A DNA stretch of 64,000 nt from positions 43,331,131-43,395,130 of the forward strand of contig NC_065548.1 in NCBI RefSeq assembly GCF_022605725.1. Reading direction: 5' to 3'. Source of the stretch: Anthonomus grandis grandis (lineage: Eukaryota; Arthropoda; Insecta; Coleoptera; Curculionidae). The notes under the pieces are model-generated. The model made no database searches, had not been told where the DNA came from, and saw only the letters and a list, made by a program, of their open reading frames with translations. Of this stretch, positions 43,830-54,595 are shown in pieces. The number at the start of each line of letters is the position of its first letter. Positions within the stretch are counted from its first letter, which is position 1. A program made the position numbers and the translations under genes.

Positions 43830-44515
43830 CAAGGTAATGATCCAGAAGGACTTGCAAAATAATAACTAAAGGCTTCTCTTATGTCATTGGCATGGCGTCC
43901 TCCACGATGTGTAGGTGTTGTTGGTAAATCCTGAAAACCTTTAGCTACATAAAAATCCTCCGAATGGTAGCCATTCTCCATTTGTTACTTAAAATTCCGA
44001 ATCCACATTCAACATATCTCGTGCTCTAACGTGCTCGACAATGACGGTAATTGAAATTTTTTTTTTAATATCCAAGTCATTTCGTCTTCCATATGGTCTT
44101 AACAAATGGGTTGTCAGCGGAAAAGCCTCGTCTCCAAGAAATACATACGGCAAAGGGGGTGAACTATTTCCAGTAAGTGGAGTTGGTATAGAAATATCAA
44201 GCGTATTTTCTTAAAATCTCTTCCAAAAAGATGTTTCCTGTAATATTGAAGAGTCGCAGTCTTTTCCATACGCTCTAATATCGACAAAAACAAAACGATA
44301 ATCAGCATCCACTATTGCCAAAAGAACAATTGAAAAATAATGTTTATAATTCAAGTACATAGATCCACTTTTCGCAAATTTTTGCACCCGTACGTGTTTA
44401 CCGTCAACGGCTCCCAGACAGTGGGGAAAATGTGCCCTTTGTTCAAATTCTTTAGCAATATGTAACCATTTCTCTTTTGTGGGCATCGGAATATATTCTT
44501 TTTGAAAAACAAGCC
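43830..44515 (-). pseudogene. PIF/Harbinger 3 transposase, catalytic part
   Basis: Minus strand, continuing the frame interrupted at 44519 by the DUF7869-type element. WLVFQKEYIPMPTKEKWLHI and LGAVDGKHVRVQ (first D) are followed by YRFVFVDIRAYGKDCDSSI. After a shift near 44210 the next phrases are PYVFLGDEAFPLTTHLLRPY (second D) and, after more indels, ECGFGILSNKWRMA near the E position. The N-terminal part is at 49722-49830. It is non-functional by both insertion and frameshifts. Confidence 0.8.
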
Positions 44516-45246
44516 ATATCGTGCATCCGGAAGAAGAAGGTGACATCTCAAAATTTGGCCAAATTGAGTTGTTTACAGAAAACGATTTAAAATAATTGTA
44601 TTATTTCATGGGAAAAAGAGTTACACGTGAGCTATACTCACTGACCGAGAGATGGCGTGTTGTCTCTTTACCAAATTCGGCATTTGCACGCAGAACGTAT
44701 TGAGAAGATGGTGATATCTCAGTTTAACTGGGCCTTTCGAGGAGAGTGCATCGCGAATTTTCTGAATAAAGGTGATATTTCGAGTTGTCTCATGACCAAA
44801 GATATTTGTTGTTTACAAAAAGTGATACATTTAGATATATAACTCTCTGTATGCTTAGGTAAGTAATATTTCATGGATTTATTTATATTCAATAAGGTGA
44901 CAAGCCGAAATATTACTTTAATTTTTAGAAAATGTTCATGAAATAAAGTGATATATCTAATTATAACCATTTTCTACAAACTATTATGAATGATGTTGAG
45001 TGTTTTTATGTTTTGTAACTTTCTTTTCAATAAATTTTAAACAGATATGTAAGACATTTACAAATATTACTGTTTTCTTTACAAGCTGGTCACAGATGAA
45101 CAAACTACGTTAAGTTTTTTTCTGTTTTGTAACTTTCTTTCCGATAATTTCTAAATAAATATGTGTAACACTAAAATTTATTACAAGCTTTTTGCAGCCA
45201 AAAAGATTTAGGGTAATTTTGTTTTTAGATAGACAAGACATACATA

Positions 45247-48200
45247 ATGTCTTATAAAAAAAGGACGATGAAAATTATGGAAAAAGTGGTGGGTAATACC
45301 AGTGATATACCTCCAAATAATTCAAATTTTGCTGACATTCAGGAGGCTGTGTTTGCACGTAATAAAATATTTTTTTATTTAAACAAACGAAAGACTTTTA
45401 AATAAATAATAATTGCCCTTCCATATTTTAGAAAATGAATCTCATGTGATTCAAGAAGTTGCTAGTGTCTTTCCGAATAACACTACTTACGTCACCCATG
45501 AGACAGACACTAATATACCTTCAAATATTCAGGCATCCGAAACTTTAGTAAAAAAAAGTATTGTTCTTGATATTCAGGAGACAGAGGTTGCAAGTATGTA
45601 ATAATTTTCTTGCTTAATTCATTTTCAGCTAAATTTCAAATAAAAAGATCTAGATTTGATTTTTCTCACGGTTATCTTGTTATTCTTTTAGGCAAAGATT
45701 CTGATAAGTTTCAAGAGGTTTCTAATGGCTTTCCTCATAGCATAGATGTTGTCCATGAGCTGGATACTCATACACAACCAAATAGTCCGATAGCTGAAGC
45801 TCCTATTAAGACAAGTAATATTGCTGATTTCCAGGAGACATTGGTTGCTGGTAATAATTTTAAAAAAATTGCCAATCAATATTTCGCTAAATAACTGAAA
45901 CAAAAAACTTGAATTGTTTTGGTTTTCCAATAATTTATTATTTTAGGCAACGATTCTTCCATTCAAGAGGTTGCTAATGTCACTCACAAACAAAGAAATT
46001 CTTACATTATTGAAACTTCCATTGAGACAAGCATTGTTGATCTTCAAGAGCCAATGGTTGCGGGTAATAAAATAATGGGATTCTTTATCTAAATTTGTAT
46101 TCAGCTTAATTAAAAATAAAAATAAAAAAATTAATAACAAATTTATGTTGCAGTGGAGATATGGGTTAGGGTGAAAAGAAAAAGGTTAAAGTCTCCCTCC
46201 ACTATTTATTTAAATTCTTAATCACAGATTAAGAAGTGCCCAACATGTTTCAAATGTAGATACATTCATCTTCAGGGGCAAGCAAAGGAACGAGTTTACA
46301 ATCACGCATGACTGCTCACATGTAGGAGCCAAGGGCTTAAGAAACTTGTGTAAAGAAATTCATCATGGATATACTTCAGCAGGTTATTAGAAATTTAGTA
46401 GGGAGACATTTTTTTTAATTAAAACATTGTGAAGTGGAAGTTAAAGTTACAGTTTAAAAGTTCTGGACGTTACATGTAAATGTAATTGAGGTCTTCTCTT
46501 ACATGTAACGTCCAAAACTTTTAAACTGTCTTAACTTTAACTTTTACTTCACATGTTTTAACAAAAAAAAAAATCCTCCCTACTAAATTTCTAATAACCT
46601 GCTGAAGTATATCCATGATGAATTTCTTTACACAAGTTTCTTAAGCCCTTGGCTGCTACATGTGAGCAGTCGTGCGTGACTGTAAACTCTTTCCTTTGCT
46701 GGCCCCTGAAGATGAATGTATCTACATTTGAAACATGTTGCGCACTTCTTAATCTGTGATTAGGAATTTAAATAAATAGTGGAGGGAGACTTCAAGTTTT
46801 TTCTTTTCACCCTAACTAATTTATGTTTTTAACTATCTGATCATATTTTTTAGGAAACTATTCCTCTGAATTTCAAGAATTTGATAGAGGCATCTCGAAT
46901 AACCATGTCACTAGTGTCGCTGGTGAATCCAGTACTGAAATATTACAAAATACCATACCACAGAATGGAAGTCGTAAGCGTTCAACATCATCATCGAGTA
47001 ACTCATCATCCTCGTCTAGTACATCGTCGTCTAGTACATCGTCGTCATCCAGTTCTTCGTCCAAGTCAGATCCTTTTGGAAGCGATGACAGCGTACGTGA
47101 TCCTACATACCAATTAGAAGGCGAGTCAGATATTGAAAATGAAGTATCTGTTGAGCAAATAGGAAAAGAAAAGTGAAAAATCCTACTTTAGTTGAAATAA
47201 CCGCTAAAAAAAGAAAATTTAATCCTGAACTATGGCAAAAGAAAGTAAGCAAAAAATTAAGAAATGCAGGTGAAAGCTACAGTTATTCAAGTATTATAAG
47301 AAGAGAAGATGGTACCAAAGAAAAAATAGAAAAAGAACGCCCAGCTAGATCACTCAAGCCCCCATGTGAAAATAAATGTAGATTAAAATGTTTCGAGAAA
47401 ATACCTGAGAATAGTAGGCTGAAAATATTTGAAGATTATTGGAAGTTGCAGACTGTTGAACAGAAAAGAGTTTATTTCTTCAAATCTGCAAACCATTAAG
47501 CCAAAATATAAATACAGTAATGTAGAAAACCCACGGAAACCAAATAATGCATATTATTTTATTGTAGATAACATACATATGAGGGTGTGTAAACGTTTTT
47601 TCATCTCAACACTAGACATTAATAATAAAGTGATTGAAACTGTGATCAAGAAACGAAAACACTGTGACAGTTCGATCGTATTGGAAATCGACAGACGAGG
47701 GAAGTATGAAAATCATTATAAAGTTGATGAGAATATTAAGAACGATATAAGAGATCACATACGGTCCATACCACGTATTGAGAGCCACTATTGTCAATCT
47801 CATACAAAAAAGGAGTATATAGAGGGAAGTCGAACAATGGCAGATCTTCATCGCGACTACCAGAAAATATGTGAAGAGCAAAAGAAACCAGCTGCAAACT
47901 ACTTAATGTACTGCAAGATCTTTAATCAGGAGTTTAATATTGCATTCCATTTACCTAAAAAGGATCAGTGCGAATTGTGTTTGCAATACAGCAATGGTAG
48001 TGAAAAAGAGAAACAAGCTATGCAAGAAACATATGAAACACACATAAGAGAGAAGGATTTGAGTAGAATCGAGAAAGACGCAGATAAGAATAATGCAGAT
48101 CCATTCACAAAAGTTATGGTGTATGATATGCAAGCAATACTACCATGTCCTGTTGGAGAAGCATCCTCCTTCTATTATGTTTCCAAACTAAATGTGTTCA

Positions 48201-48964
48201 ATTTCACTTTGTACGACCTAAAGAGTAATGAAGGAACCTGCTATCTATGGCATGAAGCAGAAGCCCGTAGGGGAGCGAACGAAATCGGTAGTTGCATTTT
48301 TTATTTCTTTCAAAAAATGTGTGAGACTACTGATACCGGAGATGGATTGAAAATAATCCTCTACTCAAATAATTGCGCTGGCCGAAACAAAAATCAGTTT
48401 GTCCTGGCTAGTTACCTGTTTGCAATAAAATCATTTAATATAAAAACCATTACACATAAGTTTTTGATAACCGGACACTCTCAAAATGAAGGGGATAGTG
48501 TTCATGCGACTATAGACAGAGAAATTAAAAGATATAAGAAATCCAATTCAATGTATGTTCCCGACCAGTATGCATGTCTCATACGCACAGCTAAAAAAAC
48601 TGGCACCCCATACAATGTACACGAAATATGCCATCAAGATGTTAAAGATTTCAAAGCTTTGGCGTCCGACCTGCAAATCAATTTCCCAAAAAATTTTCGA
48701 TTTTCTGATGTTAAAGTTTTTGAATTAGATAAGAATAATTTGGAAACTTTGTCCTACAAGACGTCATACGATGAAGAATTTAGACAAGTTCAAATTAATA
48801 TTAAAAATCGTAGAAGCCAAGAACCAAAGCAAGTTATTAATCTTCAGCCAGCTTACAAAACAAAAGTTGGTATCTCAGATACTAAAAAGAATGGCCTGAT
48901 AGATCTAATAAAAAAAAAGAAGTGTGTGCCGATGTATTATTTGAGTTTTTTTGAGCGTTTGTAA
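45247..48964 (+). pseudogene. DUF7869-type transposase-like gene, five exons, frameshifted
   Basis: Exons 45247-45358, 45432-45593, 45692-45850, 45947-46063 and 46854-48964. Exons 2-4 all start and end in phase 1 and encode similar acidic units (VIQEVASVFP, KFQEVSNGFP, SIQEVANVT; DIQETEVA, DFQETLVAG, DLQEPMVAG), so they are tandem exon duplications; exon 5 starts with a fourth (EFQEFDRG). A serine run and a basic segment (ELWQKKVSKKLRNAGESYSY) precede a domain with VYDMQAILPCPVGEASSFYY, ILYSNNCAGRNKNQ and GHSQNEGDSVHATIDREI, the pattern of insect DUF7869 proteins, thought to be DDE-like. From memory the second motif usually has D where this has N. Frameshifts near 47173 and 47490. Confidence 0.65.
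46165..46816. mobile_element. Fold-back element, arms of about 320 bp
   Basis: GTTAGGGTGAAAAGAAAAAG at 46165 returns reversed at the end (46816), and the arms pair almost to the centre near 46485. No coding sequence. It lies in the intron between exons 4 and 5. Confidence 0.9.
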
Positions 48965-49681
48965 ATGTTTCTAGTTTATTCTGCATTTAAATTATTTTTT
49001 TAGTTTGCTTATTCTAGCAGTGGATTCTTGTCTTTCTTTTTATACGTAGTTTTAAAAAAACTTGTTATAAGTGTTTATGACAAAGATAATTTTAAGCCAT
49101 TATCCAGGTTTTAATTTGGTTACCTACTTAAGAAAATGTTTTTTGTTCCTTTTATTATTATGGGTAATATAGGTATTTACTTACTATAAATGCTAGGTTT
49201 TTGGTTTATTAATTTTGGGAAATACTCAGTAGTTTCTTGTTTTTTGTTGTACTAAATCTAATAGATGCTAGTTGTTTATCTGATAAAGATAGTTTAATTT
49301 GCAATGCTGTTGTTTCTAAGATTAAATATTCTTGTGAAATATTCAATTTTTTCTTTTTGTTTTAATACTTGAAGTAATTAATGATTTGATGCAGACATCT
49401 TTTTCAATTTGGTTGAAATTTTGAGCATTGCCTACCAAAAAACCCCTTATTTGCCATAAGAAATAAAGAAGTAGCTTTGCCTGTTTTATATTCAAAAAGG
49501 TTAAATTCTGTCAAATTCTCCCTAATCTTGAGCAGTACCAAAAAATTAATATTACCATTCAATAGAGGCAAAAAATCAGTAACACAAGTTAAACAAATTA
49601 TCATCCTATCAAGACCTAAAAAATAATAACAAAAATATCAAAAAAGTCAACATCTTTAAACGCCTCTCCTGAAAAATGAGT
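48965..49681. other. 3' untranslated and terminal part of the DUF7869-type element
   Basis: AT-rich, no coding sequence recognised, ends at the right inverted repeat (49682). Confidence 0.5.
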
Positions 49682-49721
49682 AATTTTGAGATGTCACCTT
49701 CTTCTTCCGGGTGCACGATAT

Positions 49722-49830
49722 ATTTTTGCATGTTTCCTTAACAATTCTTGCTATGGTGCGATTCCAAGGCGATGTGTATATGAGAGATCAGTAAAAGTAT
49801 TTCCACTTGCCAAGTATCTGAAAGAAAGGT
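49722..49830 (-). pseudogene. PIF/Harbinger 3 transposase, N-terminal fragment
   Basis: Minus strand: RYLASGNTFTDLSYTHRLGI, the segment that precedes the catalytic part in this family (compare TLRFLATGESYSSL in element 1), with one in-frame stop. Its frame continues at 44515 across the inserted element. Sequence further upstream (49830-50049) is not recognisable as exon. Confidence 0.7.
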
Positions 49831-52767
49831 AACCTATATAAATACAAATTTAAACTTTGTTTAAGTTTTTATGCTTTTATACTTTGTGTAAAGATTGAAT
49901 TTGAGATGTTTCTGAAGATGCAGCGATCGGGTTTTTGATGCGCTTGTTATGAAAAATAGCGTACATCTCGGGACAAAATGCGATCATTTCAACTCATGAG
50001 ATGATATGTCCCTTGATATGTAATATACTATTTTTTTACTCATATTTCAGAAGATGCTGTGGTGGAAAAATGGAAAAATATTAGAGATGCCTTCAGTAAA
50101 TCACTCAAGAAGAAAACAGGCGATAAATATAAGAAAAAGTATTTGTACCACGAGCATCTCTTATTCCTACTTGCGATATTGGAAAAAGCCGAAACGGAAG
50201 AAAGTTTCCATAACAACGCTAAGGAAGGGTCCGAAACGGGCGAAAATGGTTCACAAACGCATAGTGACAAAGGAGGCGACAATATTAAAGAAGTTAAGCG
50301 ACCAACTATCAAGAAACAAAAGACGACAGACGACGCGGAGAAAGCAATAATAAAAGCATTGGAGAAAACCCAAACTCCTTCTCAACAGAAAGTTGATGAA
50401 GATGAATCATTTTTTGCCTCACTTCTTCCATCAGTACGGAGATTAAGCCCCGACGACAAACTGCAGTTTCGGGTAGAAGTGATGCAGTTACTTCAAAGGA
50501 AATTAAACGTTGTTCGCCAAGGTCCCGTATCAGCCTCTTCGTATTTTTCGAATTACTCTTCCCCTCAGGGTCAGAAATCACAAGTGTCACTCCTGCACCT
50601 TCGACATCGTATGGATCTTAGAACATTGAAAGGCTAGAAGTAGCATGCCGTGGAACTATGGGCATGTTTGTTTGCTTGCAACATCTCTGATACAATGATG
50701 CCAAATGCTTATAGAGAAATGGCAAAAATCACTTTATAATATCATAAAAGTTTTCAGTTTTTTCCGAAAACTTAAAACAATACTACTGCTCCCCTTTAAT
50801 AAAATATCAAGCATTTTTTAAAAATAAATTTGATAAGATACTCTATATCGAAATCAATATACGTGAAATATGAAAATAAAGTACGAAGAAACGAGAAAAC
50901 GGTAATGGCATCGCAACGCCGCTCGATCGCATTGTTGACGCCACCGATACAAGCACTCTCTACCAGTGACGTCGTCAACAAATATTTACCTGATAAATTT
51001 TTATTAATTATTATAGAGTTTAAGTATAAGTAATATTACCATTTATGAGCTATTTATGTGTTTTTTTAACGGACTTCGTTAGAAGAAGGTCCTAATAAAA
51101 GGCAGCATTTTTGTCAAAGCATTTTTATGGAAATAAAATATTTTATTAAAATATTATAGATTTCTTAATAAATCATGTTTTAAGACAACATTTTTTAACA
51201 TTTTGCAAAATTTTATTATTGTTATATTGGACAAAACTCAATTTTACATCACTTACTTTAAATCACATAATATATACTTCTATGGTGCTGACTTTTTCAA
51301 AGGGACAGTATTGCTTCAGCGGAAAGGGTTAAAACTACAAGGATGTTCAAATTGTGAAGGAGTTGCAGGTTTTTTATAGGTTATAAGATTTTTATTATGA
51401 GTATTTAGCCTGTACAATGGTTTTGAGATATTTAACAGTGACATATATAATACCTAATACCAATTATTATATCATATTAATTTATACTAAAAAACAAAGC
51501 TTACCTAAGAATAAAGTAGTAATATACAAACAAGTACTTTTACAAGTCAAATAAAATATGTAATATGTTCGAAAATCATGTTATTATTTCTTAAGTATTT
51601 TAATAATAACTTGAGACATCTAATTCAATTTCTTTGGCGCAAATTTGTTTGTTGCAATCTTCGAATTTTAATTTTTTGTTCTTTATTTTTTTTCCATAAT
51701 TTGGTGACAAGTTATTTAGCTTTTAAAAGATCCTCAGGATATCATTTTGATTTTACCCTAGAGTAGTATACATAAAAATATAGTATTACCAATATTAAAA
51801 AGAAAAAAATTAAAAAAATGTATTATGATAATCCAATTGATCAATAAAATGTATTTTATTATAAAGAATCTTTGAAATATCATACATTTGATTAATTGCA
51901 TTTAATTACAAATATAACACAATAAAATACTATATCACTTGTAAAATAAGATATATAGAATAAGATGATACATGGCATAAAAGTCTTATTTGTACTTAGA
52001 GAAAGAATTGAACAATAATTTTTAAATGTGCTATAATTATGTCTATTTTGAGTATATTTTTACCTTTTCCATGCAGAGTCAGGGAATGTGTAGCAGTTAA
52101 ACAAAAAAGGATTGGATGGGAAATAGTAATTGTTGACCTAGACCCCACAGTAACTATTAATCTCAGATGCAGTTATTGTTGATGATGAATGATCAAATCT
52201 GTAATTATACAAAATTTGGTGTATCAAGAATACTAATTTATTTTAATTATCCATACTTGTCTATATTAGCTTCACTGTTTCACCTATATACCATTTTGGA
52301 AAGAAGTTTTTGCACTCTTCAGGAAAACTACCCAGCTTTGAAGGGTAAATCACTTGGTAAATTAACTGAATTATCGGCTGCTGTGTTTTTAACCAGTGCA
52401 TTAGAAATCCTAGTAAAAAAATAGTTTTACACACATACCTAATTTAATAAGTATTAGGTATAAATAAAGCTTATATGAGTAACACTAATACTTTTTGTGA
52501 CGATTTTTTTATACTAGAAAAATATATTTAAAAAAAAATTACCTTTAAGGTAGAGCTGACTGGCTACTGATAATATTATCTTCCTTATATAATAAATCAC
52601 TTCTAAGGATGTGATCTGAACAAATATATTCTTTTTAATTGTGTTGATTTCAATTAATGAAATCCATTGTTCCCTTTGGGCATATATTAGGCAATTTATA
52701 ATAAGTATTTGACATTTAATCAAAAAGCAAAAAAAAATACAGTAATAAATTAATATGTGGTGCCAAT

Positions 52768-52770
<3 letters not shown>

Positions 52771-52820
<50 letters not shown>
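52771..52820. repeat. (TA)n microsatellite
   Basis: About 25 TA units inside the 8-bp-TSD element. Confidence 0.95.
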
Positions 52821-52822
<2 letters not shown>

Positions 52823-53099
52823 TATATGGGTATTATGCCATCTTTCTGCCAAAACAACAAAAAAAAACATAAAATCCTGCAATAAAACCAGGGACAAAAT
52901 TCTAGTTTTATATTTTTTATAGTCTATTGATAGATGAATATGTTCAAAAATATATTTAGATTTAAAAATATAAATATTTTGGTATTTTACACACACTTTC
53001 ACATTCAAGTTTTTATTAGGTTTATATCTATAAGATCCCCTATTCTACGTTTATGATGATGGTTACCCCATGACGTGATGTTATGAAAGTATCGGTACT

Positions 53100-53170
53100 T
53101 ACTTGCGAAAAGATCGGCTTGAATCACCTTTTTATCATGATGCGGCACAAACGACACAAGTTTTTGCCAT
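53100..53170 (-). pseudogene. THAP-like first exon remnant
   Basis: Minus-strand ATG at 53170: MAKTCVVCAAS, two stops, KGDSSRSFRK, then a GTAAGT donor. The spacing of the Cys pair, the S-F-x-K phrase and the donor position fit the first exon of a THAP zinc finger, the DNA-binding domain of P-element transposases. With the 8-bp TSD this leans to a P-like element. Short and degenerate. Confidence 0.35.
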
Positions 53171-53799
53171 CCTAGCAATTTAAAAAAACACTAAAATGTG
53201 GCCTTTTTCCTTTTGAAACCAAAAAATTAAAGAAAATACACGAATCCCGAACATAAACAAAAAGCCGTTTGACAGATGACACTATGCGTATGGCTCAGAC
53301 GCTAAAGTTCCGGCGTTGTCGCTTCAAATTTTTTAGAAACGGTTTTAGGGATAAGAATGTTAATAATTTTGTTTTTTTTTTGCTTAAGGATATTATATTT
53401 ATTCTTAAAATAGGTTAATTGTAGTATTTATGTTTTTTAATTTAAATTTTCCTATAAAATACAACACAAGTAAGTTAAATTAACGTTATTATGGCTGTTA
53501 AAATATAGCAAAAAATTTCCTCCGTTGGAAATTCGCGTCGACTTGACAACAGAGAATCGACAAATATGTTTGTAAACAACACACCCCTCTTGCCCCTGTG
53601 CACATGTTGGACTCAAACAAAGTTGTTGTTTACTAATTCTAGCCTTTCAATGTTCTAAGGTATGGATACTCTTCTTTTCCTCAACGCCAAAGCTTCCCTA
53701 CACCTTCACTATATTCATCCACTCATACACCTCTCCAATCTCCTACCCTTGATGTTGACGATTTTTCACAGTCCCAGTACCAACAATATTAGTAAATAA

Positions 53800-54344
53800 G
53801 ATATTCACTAAAATATTCGTTAAATAAGATACTGTAATGTGCCGACCTACATATCATACATATTATTTGAACATCCCTGTATTTCCCTATTTTTCCATTC
53901 ACATAGATTAGTAAATACTTTATCTTGTTTTTGTATTAAGGATAAAACTTAATATATTTGTTTCGTTCTTATAGATTAGCTAATTACTTTATTATGTATT
54001 TTTCCCATCGTAATATTATCTTCGACTCAATAAAACCATTCTTTGTATAATAGTTAAATATTAATTTGTAAGAAGATTAGGGGTAATTAAGTTGTTTTGT
54101 CATTCTAAGAAAGTTATTTACTTTCTCATAATAGAAGTTGGATTTTGGATATTCAATTAAGATATTATTGTTATAATTATTAGTACCTATTGATAAAACG
54201 AGAATATATTGTACGACAGAAGGAAGAGCAAAAGACTTACAGTGAGAACTCCGTAACAGTTTAAATCTTGTTTATAGTTTTAACTTTAATAAATATATAA
54301 AAAGTGCTCCAGTGCATTATTTCCAAACGGTCCATTACAAAAAC
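53800..54344 (+). repeat. Probable 5' LTR of the errantivirus-like element
   Basis: The LTR should end at CCATTAC(A) just before the primer-binding site; an AGTTA start at 54052 would give about 290 bp. The 3' LTR is outside the window, so the left boundary is unproven. 53800-54050 holds nothing recognisable. Confidence 0.45.
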
Positions 54345-54362
54345 TGGTGTCAGAAGTGGGAT
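54345..54362 (+). promoter_or_regulatory. Primer-binding site
   Basis: TGGTGTCAGAAGTGGGAT begins with TGG, as required for pairing with the CCA end of a tRNA, and the whole string looks like the tRNA-Ser-type site of several insect errantiviruses. It is followed by a 230-nt leader before gag. Confidence 0.7.
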
Positions 54363-54595
54363 TCTCGTCATCCTGAAAAAGCTTGAAGCTGTGCCATTAG
54401 TTCCTGGGATCATTCCAGAGAATCACATCTAAAAGCATCTGAAAGGGGTAAGAACTTCAAGTACCTGATATGTCTTCCAAACCTTGGACATAGAGGCTTA
54501 GTGGACTACGCAGAAGAATCACCCATTTCAACTGTAAAGACCAGCCAGGATATGCATCTTGGAAGCCTTATAGTCATACTGTAAGTCAAATCTTT

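Larger units (their letters stand above)
44520..49717 (+). mobile_element. 5.2-kb transposon with DUF7869-type gene
   Basis: Inverted ends CGTGCATCCGGAAGAAGAAG (44520) and the reverse complement ending at 49717 match over about 36 bp with one mismatch. Flanking ATAT (44516-44519, 49718-49721) fits a 4-bp TSD, or TA with longer ends; the two cannot be told apart. The split Harbinger transposase frame closes across it, which proves insertion. It carries one multi-exon gene (45247-48964) and a 650-bp fold-back in an intron. Confidence 0.9.
50617..53659. mobile_element. 3-kb element with 23-bp ends and 8-bp TSD (hAT- or P-like)
   Basis: Perfect ends CTTAGAACATTGAAAGGCTA (50617) and its reverse complement ending at 53659, flanked by GTATGGAT at 50609-50616 and 53660-53667. 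8-bp TSDs belong to hAT and P elements. The interior has no intact transposase: a possible THAP-domain remnant on minus (53170-53100), a 50-residue phrase on plus (52300-52424), a (TA)n tract and AT-rich DNA. Confidence 0.85.
43453..53791 (+). pseudogene. MADF-BESS gene of Harbinger 3, last exon split
   Basis: Exon 1 is 43453-43645 (MSKKRTCNFEPINLIDAVQM, RPCIWDKRVDEYKDKI), with a GTAAGT donor. Exon 2 starts at 50050 after TTTCAG with EDAVVEKWKNIRDAFSKSLK and GDKYKKKYLYHEHLLFL, completing the MADF domain. A BESS-like DESFFASLLPSVRRL follows at about 50400. The frame enters the inserted element at 50617 and resumes at 53660 with YGYSSFPQRQSFPTPSLYSS to the TAG ending at 53791. Apart from the insertion the exons are open, so decay began with that insertion. 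The intron contains the transposase on the opposite strand. Confidence 0.8.
43400..53800. mobile_element. PIF/Harbinger element 3, enlarged by two nested insertions
   Basis: Recognised by its genes: MADF on plus (43453-53791) and DDE transposase on minus (49830-43830). Terminal repeats and TSD were not found, so both boundaries are approximate. Nested inside: the DUF7869-type element 44520-49717, which splits the transposase, and the 8-bp-TSD element 50617-53659, which splits the last MADF exon. Confidence 0.7.

Noticed and set aside
45432..46063. Regularly spaced similar blocks as a CRISPR-like array
   Set aside because: The blocks are exons with GT-AG borders and coding-level similarity, not short identical repeats with unique spacers, and the genome is eukaryotic.
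52167..52424. 85-codon open frame with LKGKSLGKLTELSAAVFLTS
   Set aside because: The last 45 residues look protein-like and may be a transposase remnant, but I could not assign a family and the first half is low complexity; not called as a gene.
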